Source: Girardinichthys multiradiatus (taxonomy: Eukaryota; Chordata; Actinopteri; Cyprinodontiformes; Goodeidae). Taken from it: DNA of 64,000 nucleotides. A program made the position numbers and the translations under genes. Positions 1 to 10,176 of this stretch are shown piece by piece (the first letter of the stretch is position 1; every line of letters starts with the position of its first letter). A model generated the notes under the pieces. It searched no databases and was not told the DNA's origin. It was given only the letters and a program-made list of their open reading frames with translations. The stretch is taken from NCBI RefSeq assembly GCF_021462225.1, contig NC_061818.1, forward strand, positions 17,257,462 to 17,321,461. Reading direction: 5' to 3'.

Positions 1-360
1 GATGTGGGGAAAACAGTAAAGGTGGACTTGCCGTGGTTTTATGTTTTTTGGATACAATCCGGGTTAGCACCCGAACATCCCTTTCAGACAGCTTCCTCTT
101 GCGTCCACAGTTAATATTGTTGGATGTGGTTCGTCCTTCTTGGTTGTATGCTGACATTACCCTGGATACAATGGCTCTTGATACATCACAAAGACTTGCT
201 GTCTTGGTCACAGATGCGCCAGCAAGACGTGCACCAACAATTTGTCCTCTTTTGAACTCTGGTATGTCACGCATAATGGCTACCAGGCTGGTCCAATTTA
301 GCCATGAAACCTCCCACACTAAAATGACAGGTGTTTCAGTTTCATTGTCCAACCCCTGTA
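1..360 (-). mobile_element. Tc1-like transposon, 5' end fragment (family A)
   Basis: This is the 5' part of a Tc1-like DNA transposon on the minus strand, cut by the window start. The complement encodes the helix-turn-helix N-terminus of the same transposase seen at 23870-24478 and 36916-37524. The terminal inverted repeat ends at 358 with the target TA at 359-360. Compared with the 36458-37710 copy it has two internal deletions. One, of about 210 bp near position 28, removes the middle of the transposase. The other, near 276, removes the start region and part of the 5' leader. It is therefore a dead relic. Family assignment is firm from the near-identical sequence of the other copies. Confidence 0.85.
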
Positions 361-3063
361 TATGGGATTTGAGTTCAACATCTGCGTTTTTGAGTCTGGA
401 TTTTAGAAACCTGCCCTTCTCCATGGCTATTACACCAGAGACGCTTCTCCAGCACAGCCTGAAAGAGAGAGATCTGCCTTCCTGTCTGCCTGCTTGTTGA
501 AAATCACAGTGTGAGTTTCCACCAAAAACGAAACTCAGAAGAAGTCTGGCCCCACTGAGATGGACAAAGATCCATGCTGTTTGCAAGAGCCAGAAGAGTG
601 AATGCACTGGATTTATATTGAAAGCATCTTATGCGGGCAGAAGAGAAACAGGCTGGAGCAAAGTTTCTTCTTTCTCCCTCCTGGAGAAGTTAAAGTGGAC
701 AAAGAATGATTGAATGTCTCACCAACAGACCTGGTAAGGGCCTGGGTTTTTTTTGGACTGATAGAGGACTGTGTGCCATGACAGTCTGACTCTGGAGCGA
801 TTTAGAAACTGATGGGGGTAACGTACAAACACACACACATTTGCATAAATCTTTTCCTATTTTCTGCAACGAAGAACGCTTATTAACCGCTGCTCATGTG
901 ACACGCTTGCTTGACGTTGACAGATATAGTGGGTTAAAATATTATTTTAGGGTTAGAAAAGTATCTTTAAAAGGGTGATAACTTAGCTCATTTGATACTT
1001 TCCGGTTAATTCTTTTAGAGAAGCAAGTTCTCTTTCGTCGTGGAATATTCAGGGTCAATTATTCTAGTTATTAAAAGTTATTAAAAAGCAGAGGAAGTTA
1101 CAACATCTCCAAAACTCAGCAGTAACCATGTGTTTCTATGTTATTCTCAGGACAGATCTCGTGAAGGAGCATTTTTTTTAAAACCCACCTCATGCGTAAA
1201 ACCTGATGGGTTTCTCCTTCAGGTATAATTTTCTGTTGTCAGAGTTTGTATCCCATAAATCTAATGGGTAGAGACCTCATTAAAACAGGCTTAGTTCTAC
1301 TGCAGATGGTCTTCATACAGTCTCTGACACAGTATTTACAGTTTGGTGCAGTTTTTGTCCGCAAGTGTTAACTGACGCTTATGGAAAGTACAAATTCATT
1401 GTTTTTCACAGCAGCTGCTGGGATGAGGTTATATTAGGTTTTTTCTTCCCTCTTGTGATTCGTGCAGCGTGTTGATTTACACTGTACCTTATATTAGGTC
1501 CTGACAAAAACTATGAAAGGTTTGGTTCTGCAGGTTCTTTTTTCTCCCTTTGGAGAAGGAAAGGACACCTGATCAGTTCTGTGTTGCATAGAAATATTAA
1601 AACACTTGTTGTGTTCTAAGATATCACCAGCTAAAAACTTTTAAAACTTTGAGAGTAATTGGTTTTGTTAAACACATTTCCCTTGGTAAAACAAACCTTT
1701 AAAATGAGAATGAAAAATGGGATTATTTAGAAAGAATCTGATTGGACAGTGGTACCACACAAAAATTAAACTAATCTCATGTTTCCTAAAAGACTCTGCA
1801 TGAAAAGGCCTTCAGAACCATGGAGTTATTTTCCACCACAGTGACAAGTTTTTTAAGCATGCTTTTTCTTTATTTTAAAACAGATCTGTGTTTTTGTTTG
1901 TTTTGTTTTTGGCTTTTTAGCATAATGTTTGTCTGACGCTTCTTATGAACTGTGTTAGAAGCAAATATGATCTGAGGTAAATTAGGAGCTGTGAACTAAT
2001 AATTTTAAATCTGATTATTGTCCAAGCAGAAATAATATATTTAGCCAATCCTTCAATCTCTGCAGAAAGTTAACACCATTGTTCAATGCAATAGTACTCA
2101 ACTTGTGGTTCTACTCCTGAAGCCCGTAAGCCATAGATTTTGGGGTCCATAAAATTATAATATTTAATTAAAGGTAGACCGATTATCTATTAAAATAGAT
2201 CTAAGCCAATGATGAGTTCCAGTCATTTGGTGGCTTTGAAATGCAATAATACTCAAAATTTCTACTTTGGGGAACACAGATTGGGGTTGAAGAGTTTTGT
2301 TTTGGAACCAAGGTTATGATTTTTATAACAGAATCAAGACAAGTAAAATCCTTCATTTTAGGAAAAGAAAATAAATAAAGGCTCTCAACAATAAAGAGGA
2401 TGGTCGGCTCAAACTCCAGTCTCCTTGTTTGATTTCTTAAGGTTTAAAGATTAAAAGAATACATAGGAGTAGAAAGGTACACAAGGTGATTTCAGATTAC
2501 TAAGAGATAAAATATTGGAACATTTATCAGCATTTGGATTGTAAAAGAGGGGTTCTAGTAATAAGTTCTCCCAACTCTCAAAATTTAAATAGCCAAATTA
2601 AAGAAAATGATGTTTGTTCTTTTTGAAACACTATGTGGGAAAAAGTCCAGTTTGGAGTGAAGCTTCTTATCTTAATTTCTGATTAAGTTAAACACTGCAG
2701 TTTTGTTTAGTTTGGGTATACCATAAAAATGTCAACGCCGACTTTTCTAATTTCCCCTCAGGGATCAATAAAGTATCTTTGAATTTGAATTGAATTAAAT
2801 TAAAAATACTTCTTTGCATTTACCTGAAATTCTGCAATACAGCTGCGATCAATTGAGTCAAACAAAAAGAGAATTATAACAAAAACTCTCGGGATTGTAG
2901 TTATTATTATAGAGTTACAGTACAAAGAATTAACAAAAGGTTTCAGCATCAGTGAATTTGGATTCATTTAAGAGAAAACTGTTGCTGTGCTTCTAAATAG
3001 TTTGTGCACTCATCTTAAAAAGGATCCTGAAGATTGTCATAACAAAATTGATCAATTACAGCA
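361..3063. other. Intergenic DNA, no gene recognised
   Basis: No convincing coding region is visible. Sequence is AT-rich with scattered homopolymers. Around 2750-2810 a segment reading 'gggatcaataaagtatc' followed by gaattt/gaattg repeats resembles the 3' tail of a fish non-LTR retroposon. I see nothing else to name. Confidence 0.5.
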
Positions 3064-3285
3064 GAGAGAATTTAAGTACACCCTTTCATCAAACTTTTTG
3101 ACCGGTGGGCGGGACTTCCGGTGAGGGCGGGACTTCCGGTTGGCGCCATGTGGGCGCCATGTGGGCGGGAGGTCACGTGGTCAAGCAGGTGGTGTGTCCA
3201 AGGGGGCGTAACCGTGGATGCTGATTGGTTGTCGTCATTAGGGGCGATACCTTAAATGGGTCAATTAAAACACAGGGGTGTGTTT
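3064..3285 (+). repeat. Left terminal inverted repeat of Polinton copy 1
   Basis: The sequence matches the reverse complement of 18655-18887, beginning gagagaatttaagtacaccc at the outer end. Inside lie repeated gggcgggacttccgg blocks (GC-box plus ETS-type core), a doubled gcgccatgtgg unit, a cacgtg E-box and a segment near 3225-3250 shared with other ends. Short indels separate the two arms. These motifs suggest that the TIR also acts as a host-factor-driven promoter, which is an inference. Confidence 0.9.
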
Positions 3286-3497
3286 GTTATAAATAGAACA
3301 AGACAAATATGGTGTTATCGGAAACTGTTTGGCATCAGCACCAATTAAAAATAGAGGGGGTGTGTTTTGTATGCATCGTTAAACCTTGAATAATCCAATG
3401 AAAACAATAGGGCGTGCTTTAGTGTTTACTTTAAATACAGAGATAAAACTCTGCACTTTACATGCAGCATTCGTTGGAAAAGAACACCCGTTCAACA

Positions 3498-4429
3498 ATG
3501 GCTAGAGTTAAGAGAGTTTATCGTCAAGCGGAGGAGAAACGCAACGCGTGCCAAGATGATGATGAACAAGCAACTGCATCATATACTTCCTCAACTGAGA
3601 TATCTATCGGAATTCCCATCGTGACATACTCTACCGATGATGAGGATCCAACATCAACTTCAACAACCATGGTTGAAAATCAGACCTCGGGTCGGCCAAG
3701 AGGTATGTCAGTTCTGTGCGAAACCCCAGTGACCGTCTACCAGCATTCATCCCGTGAATTGAATGCTCCTAAGAAATCAACATACTACATCTGCAGGGTA
3801 CAAAGACCCCCGTTCGACACTCTGCAGGAAGAATGGTCTTTGGAGCCATATGGCCTGGTTGGCAGCTGGGGTTATATTTTCATGTATGAAATAGGAGAGC
3901 TTTGCCTGTATCAATTGGATCAAGATGAGGTATTTAATGGATCACTGGCTCTGTGTACTCTCACCCACAGCGACTGGGCTGTGTTAAGGCTTGCAATCCC
4001 GCACCTTAATGATAGCCCTGAAACTCAAAGCAGGAGAGGGAGGAAGAAGAAGAAGAAAATGAACTGTCTCCTCGACCTGTAAAACGGGCGAAAATGTTTC
4101 ATATACCATCCGATGTTGAAATAGCTGAGAGAGAACCTCTCTTTAGCGCAGTGTGGGGGTCAAAAACCACAGCAAATGGCCGCTGGTCTTTTCGGGCAAG
4201 CAGACGCAGGAACAACCGGACAAGTCCCTCAGATCTGTTTGTGTTGGAGGCTTTCAATCAGGACTGCGGCGTATTCAAGACAATGCTGGCTCTGCCGTTT
4301 GAAGCTTGGGCAGAGAAGATGAGTGAAATTGGACATCGTCTTTCCGACCTTTTCCACAAGTCACGAAGTTGGGTCGATGTCATGTCAGTGAAAAAAACCC
4401 TGACGTTTCCTGTTTTACGTTTAGAATGA
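3498..4429 (+). pseudogene. Polinton unknown gene A, frameshifted
   Basis: I do not recognise the product. It is read as two overlapping-frame pieces: 3498-4082 (from MARVKRV) and 4094-4429. The homologue at 49368-50266 shows that they are one ancestral protein of roughly 310 residues. A frameshift in the purine-rich stretch near 4030-4060 separates them. I chose the start at 3498, not 3462, because only this ATG is conserved in copy 2. The N-terminus is acidic and Ser/Thr-rich, an acidic linker (E-rich) lies in the middle, and basic residues follow it. Both halves contain a beta-rich stretch ending in a W-x-x-L/M helix pattern ('HSDWAVLRLAIPHLND', 'FEAWAEKMSEIGHRLSDL'). This faintly recalls a duplicated PC4-like ssDNA-binding fold, but that is speculation. 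As the first rightward gene next to the TIR it would be expressed from the left end. Confidence 0.7.
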
Positions 4430-4461
4430 ACCCTCTTCTGAGGACACGCCCCTTCCTATGA

Positions 4462-4469
4462 TATATATA
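4462..4469 (+). promoter_or_regulatory. TATA-like element before gene B
   Basis: A tatatata run lies 42 bp upstream of the ATG at 4511 and directly after gene A. Position and composition fit a core promoter. There is no expression evidence. Confidence 0.4.
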
Positions 4470-4510
4470 CGGGGGATAACTGCAAGCTCACAGACACTGA
4501 GAATCGTATC

Positions 4511-5351
4511 ATGAGAATGAGTGGACCGACACCATACAGGGATCTCTACAACCACCGAGCAGAGATCCACTTCTCTCCTGAGCACGATGAAAGCTTCAAC
4601 ATTGGACCATATCATCTACCTTCCCCTGACCTCTTCTCACCATCCACCTCAACATCCTCATTTTCAGAGAACCACTTCAGTCCTGCATCACCTACAGGTA
4701 ACAACATGAAATATCTACCGCTTTCTCCAGACCTCTGCTCATCATCACCGCTATTCATGGCTGAGTCTGTAGACGCGAATGTCCTGACTGAAGACATGAA
4801 GGTGGTCGTGGAGGAGGAGGTAGCCACCGGCTACTCACCCTCTACCGAAGCCCCTACACAAACCCTGGAAATGATGGAGGACCCTCAGCCTTCAGCAGAG
4901 GATGAGAGTAACCAGGAGGACGAAATTGACGGTTGGTTCTCAACCACCCTCATCAATACGGTGAAAACAGCGATACTTCATTTATTCAACATAACCTCTT
5001 TGAACTATCTCAGAGAAACCTGCTATGGATGTATAACGAACCACCCGAGCCAGCGTCAACACCATTGCCTGGAGGTATTGGGGGAGGATTATTACCAAGT
5101 CAACTTTCAACGCATCGTACGACGACTCGTAACCCCCAAACTCGTTCCTGCTATTCAGAATCTTCTGGTACTTCGACGCATACGCAGCGGATGACTTCAG
5201 AGTGAAGACGATTGCCAAGACGGTTTTATATGAACTGAAATCGGTACAAGGCATCCACAGTGCAATAGCGCACGTTTATGATCGCATGGTCGATGAGAAA
5301 CATCTCAAACAACTTAACTCTGTTTCAGAGTGCTATGGACTGACAAACTGA
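4511..5351 (+). pseudogene. Polinton unknown gene B, frameshifted
   Basis: I do not recognise this product. The first frame runs 4511-5194 (227 codons). A second frame continues from about 5135 to the stop at 5351 with similar composition, so a one-base slip in the ccccc run near 5130 probably split a protein of about 280 residues. The N-terminal half is Ser/Pro/Thr-rich and acidic, with low complexity, and looks disordered. The C-terminal half (from about residue 137) looks folded, with aromatic and leucine-rich helices. It also has a cysteine/histidine cluster (C-Y-G-C, N-H-P-S-Q, H-H-C) that could bind zinc. The whole gene is absent from copy 2 because of a 2.4-kb deletion. It may be a regulatory or early protein, but nothing in sequence proves this. 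Confidence 0.65.
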
Positions 5352-5679
5352 TCTCACATGTTTGATGACTTGTTGTATCATTTTTTTTTTTAGTGTTCCA
5401 GTACTTTAATTAATCTGCATTATATGATTTTTCTTCTTTTTTCTTTTTACTATTAAATACAATTAAAGTAGGAACATAGTAACCTTTCCCAAAAGTGTTG
5501 TTTAAAAGCTAGTAGTGTTTGAATTCATCTGCATTAATCTGCATTTTATCTGATTTTGTTTTTTGGTTGTTTCTTTTTATATTAAATACAAAAATAAAAA
5601 AAATAAGGATAAATCTACCCTCCTGTGTGTTTTTTCTCATTATTTAACAAGTAATCGGCAGAGTGAGCATAAGGCAGAG
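5352..5679. other. AT-rich spacer with imperfect direct repeat
   Basis: Two related stretches (about 5405-5462 and 5520-5590) each contain 'ctgcatt', a T-rich tract and 'tattaaataca'. This suggests a local duplication of about 110 bp. No gene is seen. It probably holds the poly(A) region of gene B and the promoter of the integrase. Confidence 0.5.
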
Positions 5680-6768
5680 ATGGCAGGAAGACGGCTGATG
5701 AAGAAAGTATATTATAGCCCTTCAAATCCGGGAAGTTTTGGGGGTGTAGATAGGCTGAGGAGGGTTATGCAAGATGAAACGCGAAAGAAGGTTGCGGTTG
5801 AAAAAGTTAAAGATTTTTTATCAGGAGAAAATACCTATACTCTACATAAACCTGCAAGAATAAAGTTCCCGAGAAACAGAGTTTTTGTCACCAGACCATT
5901 GAGGCAGTTCCAGGCTGATCTCTGTGACATGCAAGCTCTGGCCATGGAAAATGATGGTTATAATTATTTATTAACAGTCATTAACATCTTTTCAAAAAGG
6001 GCGTATGTACGAGTTTTGAAGAGGAAAACAGCCGCTAAGGTGGTAAAGGCATTTGAATCAGTTTTTACAGAAAGTCAGATCCCCAAAAAACTTCAGACTG
6101 ATGCCGGTAAAGAATTTTTTAACAAGAAATTTAAGGTTTTAATGGAGAAACACGGTATTGAACATTTTGCCACAGCGAGTGAAGCAAAAGCTTCAGTGGT
6201 CGAGAGATTTAACCGCACATTAAAAACAAGGATGGGGAGTTATTTTACAGCTAACAATACCCGGCGGTACGTTGATGTACTGCAAAACCTAGCTAGAAGC
6301 TACAACCATTCCTACCACTCCAGCATTAAAATGAGCCCTATGGAAGTGACCCCAGAAAATGCCTTTCAAGTGTTTCAGAATCTGTATGATGTCAAGTCCA
6401 ACAGATATTGCAAGGACTCAGTGACAACGTTTAAACAAGGGGATCTTGTCAGAATATCCAAGATCCGTGGAGTGTTTGACAAAAAATACGAACAGAGTTT
6501 TACGGATGAAGTGTTTACAGTGTATGAGCGGATACCCCGATCTCCTCCTGTATACAAACTCAAAAATTTGGATGGAGAACCTATCGAGGGTTCCTTTTGC
6601 GCTGAGGAACTTCAAAAAGTAAAAATATTTAACGACAAGATGTATCAAGCGGAAAAAATATTAAAATGACGTACGGTCAAGGGAGTCAAACAGGTTTTTG
6701 TAAGCTGGAAAAACTGGCCTGAGAAATTCAACAGTTGGATCAAGTTTGATGAACTTCGAAACGTATAA
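5680..6768 (+). pseudogene. INT: Polinton retroviral-type integrase with chromodomain (in-frame stop)
   Basis: This DDE integrase (RVE fold) inserts the linear element DNA into the host chromosome. The ATG at 5680 (MAGRRLMKKVYY) is preferred over 5563 because the upstream residues are translated AT-rich leader. The catalytic residues are visible: D in 'FQADLCDMQ' (about residue 85), D in 'QTDAGKEFF' (about 145) and E in 'VVERFNRTLK' (about 180). A basic SH3-like C-terminal part follows. A TGA at 6667-6669 interrupts the frame. The same frame continues to 6768 and encodes a chromodomain-like tail ('VFVSWKNWPEKFNSW'), which is typical of Maverick integrases. Either the tail is lost by a nonsense mutation or the TGA is read through; the former is simpler. 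There is no counterpart in copy 2. Confidence 0.9.
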
Positions 6769-6770
6769 AA
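6764..6770 (+). promoter_or_regulatory. TATA-like element before the penton gene
   Basis: The motif tataaaa overlaps the end of the integrase chromodomain frame and lies 37 bp upstream of the ATG at 6807. It is a plausible late-gene core promoter, judged from sequence only. Confidence 0.45.
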
Positions 6771-6806
6771 AAGGTTTGCACTAAACCTCACAGTTGACAC
6801 AGCATC

Positions 6807-7579
6807 ATGAACCATCAGGTAGAGGATGATGGCTTTTACGTTACTCTTCCATCTAATGCTAGCATGGAAGTGTTTAAAAATAATACCAGTTCAAGTTTCC
6901 GTGTAAATTTAGCTCAACATATTGATTTAGAAGGCCAATGGATGGTTGCATTAGCAGAGATTTCATACCCTCATACATGGCATAATTTACCGGATTATGA
7001 TGCCTACTTTGAATGGAGGAAGGTTGGTGATGTGGAGATCAATACGCAAAGGATCAGAAGTGGCTACTATTAGAGCGTTATTCAACTTGAGACAGAGATG
7101 GAAATGTTTTTCAAAAAATTGAAATCGGGTTTACGCATTAAATTCAGCAAAGTTCAAAAGAGATTTGCATTTCAAGCAAACAGTCCGTATGAAATACGCT
7201 TCTTCAGCACTCTAGCTTATATGATGGGCGTGAAACCAGGGGAATGGATTCATGTTTCTGAACCAAAACTGGCTCCTTTTCCGGCAGATATAAAGGCTGG
7301 TTTCTATCACCTATACTGTTACAGCGACGTGGTCAGCCCACAAATAGTAGGCGACACTTTTGCACCTTTACTGCGGATCGTCAAAGTACAAGGCAAATTC
7401 AGTGATATGATTACTCAGACGTTTAACCCCGCCCACTACCTTCCAGTCTCCAGAAGACATATTGAAAATATCATTATAGAAATTAAATCGGACCAAAACG
7501 TTCCTGTAAATTTTGTCTATGGAAAGACCGTCATAAGACTACACTTCAGACCGGTGATATCACAACGTAGCCTGAGATA
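6807..7579 (+). pseudogene. Polinton penton / minor capsid protein candidate, interrupted
   Basis: The protein begins 'FYVTLPSNASMEVF' followed by 'WMVALAEISYPHTW'. This is the signature start of the conserved Polinton minor capsid (penton-type jelly-roll) family, a structural capsid component. The frame is broken by TAG at 7071-7073 but continues in the same frame from 7074. Copy 2 has an asparagine codon there, so this is a point nonsense change. Near 7543 copy 1 lacks one base relative to copy 2, so its last residues are out of frame and the stop at 7577-7579 is not the ancestral one. The predicted intact length is about 250 aa. It sits directly upstream of the core and MCP genes, as expected for a morphogenesis block. 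Confidence 0.75.
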
Positions 7580-7612
7580 AATTTTATTTGTATAAACTAT
7601 TCCAGAGATATG

Positions 7613-7620
7613 TATATAAC
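7613..7620 (+). promoter_or_regulatory. TATA-like element before core/MCP genes
   Basis: The tatataac motif lies 73 bp upstream of the ATG at 7693. The corresponding site in copy 2 (about 56735-56743) is preserved as tatatataa. It is a candidate promoter for the core-MCP-protease block. Confidence 0.35.
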
Positions 7621-7692
7621 CTCTAAGACTGATTGGTTATCATTCATATTACGCTGGTCATTCAACACTGCATCAAGCAGGCAAGAGAGAAC

Positions 7693-8135
7693 ATGGCACA
7701 GCTAAGTCTGAGACGTGATCCAAATCGCTTTGTAAATTACTATGTAAGTCAATCAGGCGGTAATCTGCCAGGGTTTTATGGGCCCCGGTCATGTACGGAT
7801 GCGGAATTGGATCATTATTTTCAAAATTATTCCGCTTCGTATCCCCTCTGGTTAAAAAAGGATTTGCAATTGCAAAACCCCATCTTAAAACGGCTGCATC
7901 AAATATCGCTTCGGATGTCATCGGTAGAGCCGTGAGTAAAATGAGTGGTTCTACACACACCGACGGTCAAGAAGGTTCAGGAATTATGGTTTTATCCAAA
8001 AGACCCAGAACAAGACCCCCTGGTGATCGTTTAAGGACGGTTAAAAAACAACGACAAACGCGAAAAAGGAGATCAGTCGGAGCAGACAAACGAAGAGGAA
8101 GGAAGTCATCCGCAAGTTTTGATATATTTAAATAA
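7693..8135 (+). pseudogene. Polinton small basic core / pVI-like protein, frameshifted
   Basis: The protein has about 147 residues. It starts MAQLSLRRD, has an amphipathic middle ('GSLFSKLFRFVSPLVKK'), then a strongly basic tail ('KKQRQTRKRRS', 'DKRRGRK') and ends DIFK. Composition suggests a DNA-binding core or membrane-active minor capsid protein comparable in role to adenovirus pVI/pVII/pX; this is inference. The sequence 'MYGCG' (MYGRG in copy 2) fits the adenain cleavage pattern (M/I/L)-x-G-x|G and lies just before the amphipathic helix. Copy 1 is frameshifted at the gggcccc run near 7780, whereas copy 2 is intact there but breaks in an A run about 65 codons in. The stop overlaps the MCP start as TAATG. 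Confidence 0.7.
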
Positions 8136-9442
8136 TGGCTCTTTTACATAACAAATCATCAGAGTGCACGCTGGCAGAGTTGGACTTATTTTCTGCCCCG
8201 ATGACGCAGCTATCGATCGAAGATAAAATTTACACCGAGATCCAGCCTTTATCAGCAATCACTGATGGAGGGCCGATCGAGTTTTTCATTCCAGGAGATG
8301 GAGAAAAGTATCTAGATCTCAACGATACGCTGTTGCATCTCAGAGTGAAAATTACTAACGAGGATGGAACAAACCTGCCAGACGATGCACCTGTAGGGCT
8401 CATCAACTACCCGTTAAACACCATCTTCAGTCAGTGTGATGTCACTTTCGGAGATCCATTGATTTCACAATCCAGCGCTACACATCCATATAGAGCCATG
8501 ATTGAGACATTGTTAAACTTTTCTGAGGATTCTTTAAAAACCCAGTTTAGCTCTGGTCTTTTTTATAAAGACACTGCAGGTGCTCTGAACTCTATTGTTA
8601 CAACTAACGGCCCTAACCAAGGTCTTAACAGCAGAGCAGGCTTTACAGCAAATTCCAGGGAGGTACATCTCCTAGGCCCCCTGCATGCAGACATATTTTT
8701 CTGTGAAAGACTTCTTCTAAACTCTGTTGACCTCAAAATTAAACTTACAAGAGCCAACGATGCCTTTTGTCTCATGGCAGCAAGAGACTCCACTTACAAA
8801 CTCAGGATATTAGGAGCATCTCTTTTTATCAAAAAAGTTACTGTCTCTCCAGCTGTACGACTGGGGCACGCTTCAGCTTTAATGAAGGCAAATGCTCTGT
8901 ATCCACTTTCACGTGTGAATGTAAAAACATATTCCATCCCTGAAAATTCAAGGCTGTGCAACCAAGAGAATCTTTTCTTAGGCATCTTTCCCAAGTATGT
9001 GGTGATTGCGTTACTGGATCATGACGCTTTTACAGGAACACGCAATCTCAATCCGTTTGACTTTAATCATTTTGATATGGAATATTTAGCTTTGTGTAAG
9101 GATGGCAGACAAATTCCTGCTAAAGCCTTCCAGCCAAATTTTAACCAAGGTAATTCAGTGAGAGAGTATTACAACTTGTTTACGGCTACAGGACGACATC
9201 TAAAAGATCTTCCGCTGAGTATAACACGTCAGGAATTTAATCAAGGATACTCTCTATTCACATTTAATCTTAACCCGGTCGAGGACACAGATGCTCTATC
9301 TCCAGTTTCCAGTGGAAATTTAAGATTGGAAATGCGCTTCAGAAACCCGTTGCCTCATACCACCATGCTGATCATCTACGCTTGTTATGACTCTATTTTA
9401 GAGATTGATTCAAAGAGGCGTGTGCTGGTGGAATATTATTAA
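8135..9442 (+). CDS. MCP: Polinton major capsid protein (double jelly-roll)
   Basis: This is an intact 435-aa open frame. It belongs to the F54H12.2-like family, which has been identified as the Polinton/adintovirus double jelly-roll major capsid (hexon) protein. Recognisable features are the N-terminal 'SECTLAELDLFSAPMTQ', the following 'IEFFIPGDGEKYLDLNDT', and the beta-rich body with 'NPFDFNHFDMEYLAL' and 'DLPLSITRQEFNQGYSLF' near the C-terminus. Trimers would form the icosahedral shell together with the penton protein. The start codon shares a base with the stop of the upstream gene (TAATG at 8133-8137), suggesting termination-reinitiation. This is the best preserved rightward gene of copy 1. 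Copy 2 is over 95% similar but carries one stop. Confidence 0.9.
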   Translation: MALLHNKSSECTLAELDLFSAPMTQLSIEDKIYTEIQPLSAITDGGPIEFFIPGDGEKYLDLNDTLLHLRVKITNEDGTNLPDDAPVGLINYPLNTIFSQCDVTFGDPLISQSSATHPYRAMIETLLNFSEDSLKTQFSSGLFYKDTAGALNSIVTTNGPNQGLNSRAGFTANSREVHLLGPLHADIFFCERLLLNSVDLKIKLTRANDAFCLMAARDSTYKLRILGASLFIKKVTVSPAVRLGHASALMKANALYPLSRVNVKTYSIPENSRLCNQENLFLGIFPKYVVIALLDHDAFTGTRNLNPFDFNHFDMEYLALCKDGRQIPAKAFQPNFNQGNSVREYYNLFTATGRHLKDLPLSITRQEFNQGYSLFTFNLNPVEDTDALSPVSSGNLRLEMRFRNPLPHTTMLIIYACYDSILEIDSKRRVLVEYY

Positions 9443-9453
9443 TCTAATCAGAC

Positions 9454-9995
9454 ATGAATAATCATGAAATTGAGAGCCTGATGCATCATCTGCTGGGAGA
9501 TTTGTTTTGCGGTGTGTGGCCGTGCGACCAGCTGCCGCTGCTAGCTGACAAATTCCCAGGGCCGGGCTACTTTATTGTGAACACATCCTTCACACATGCC
9601 GGGAGAACACTGGCTAGCTCTGACATTGGATGAGAATGGTCAATCCAGCTTTTTTTTACTCTTATGGATTCTCTCCGGATTTCGAGTTCTACCCGTCAAG
9701 CATCGTAACATTTTTAGAAGACAGATCCTCAAAAATATTGTATCATAATAATCAGCTTCAAAACACTCTGTCCACTGTGTGCGGTCACCATTGCATTTTT
9801 TATCTATGTCATAGAGCGTGCGGATTATCAATGCAGCAAGTGTTGTCGAAATACACCGGAGATGTGATTAAGAATGATTTAATGGTATCTAACTTTGTGA
9901 AAAAATATCAGAAATGTGTCATTAATCAAAGTTGTACATTTTATACTCACGGAACATGCTCTTTGGAGATATTTATGGATTGTTATGGAATTTAA
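9454..9995 (+). pseudogene. Adenain-type cysteine protease, frameshifted
   Basis: This is the capsid maturation protease of the adenovirus type (C5 family), starting 11 bp after the MCP stop. The first frame (9454 to about 9615) covers the N-terminus up to the catalytic histidine region. The rest is read in a second frame from 9630 to 9995. Catalytic landmarks are visible: the G-x-H-W histidine is intact in copy 2 ('GEHWLA') but frame-disrupted here. The acidic residue lies before 'SYGF' in copy 2. The Gln/Cys box is 'LSTVCGHHCIFYL'. Differences from copy 2 are a 2-nt loss near 9588 and an extra T plus a substitution in the T run at 9649-9656. The expected length is about 180 aa. Partners would be the core, penton and 113-aa proteins. 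Confidence 0.8.
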
Positions 9996-10118
9996 ATTGT
10001 CTTATTTTTTTTTTCATTGTTTGTTTTTTTTTTTTTTCTTATGATTTAATATTTGTGTAATGATATCATATGTTAGTGTGTGAAGTAGAGAACGAAGTTA
10101 GACTTGAAAAATATAATC

Positions 10119-10140
10119 AATAAATATTTTATTGAATAAA
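10119..10140. terminator. Overlapping convergent poly(A) signals
   Basis: AATAAA occurs on the plus strand at 10119-10124 and 10135-10140, and on the minus strand (as tttatt) at 10128-10133. This is exactly between the rightward and leftward gene blocks. T-rich tracts at 9999-10040 precede it. The layout fits shared 3' ends of two converging transcription units. Confidence 0.65.
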
Positions 10141-10176
10141 AGAAATAGGCTACATGTTTCATTTTCTTATAACGGT

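Noticed and set aside
33..500. 155-codon plus-strand frame at the window start (and its twins at 37157 and 24126)
   Set aside because: It is the antisense of the Tc1 transposase N-terminus; the real coding strand is the complement.
3462..3497. Upstream ATG for gene A
   Set aside because: The 12 extra codons are not preserved as coding in copy 2, where only the ATG equivalent to 3498 is retained.
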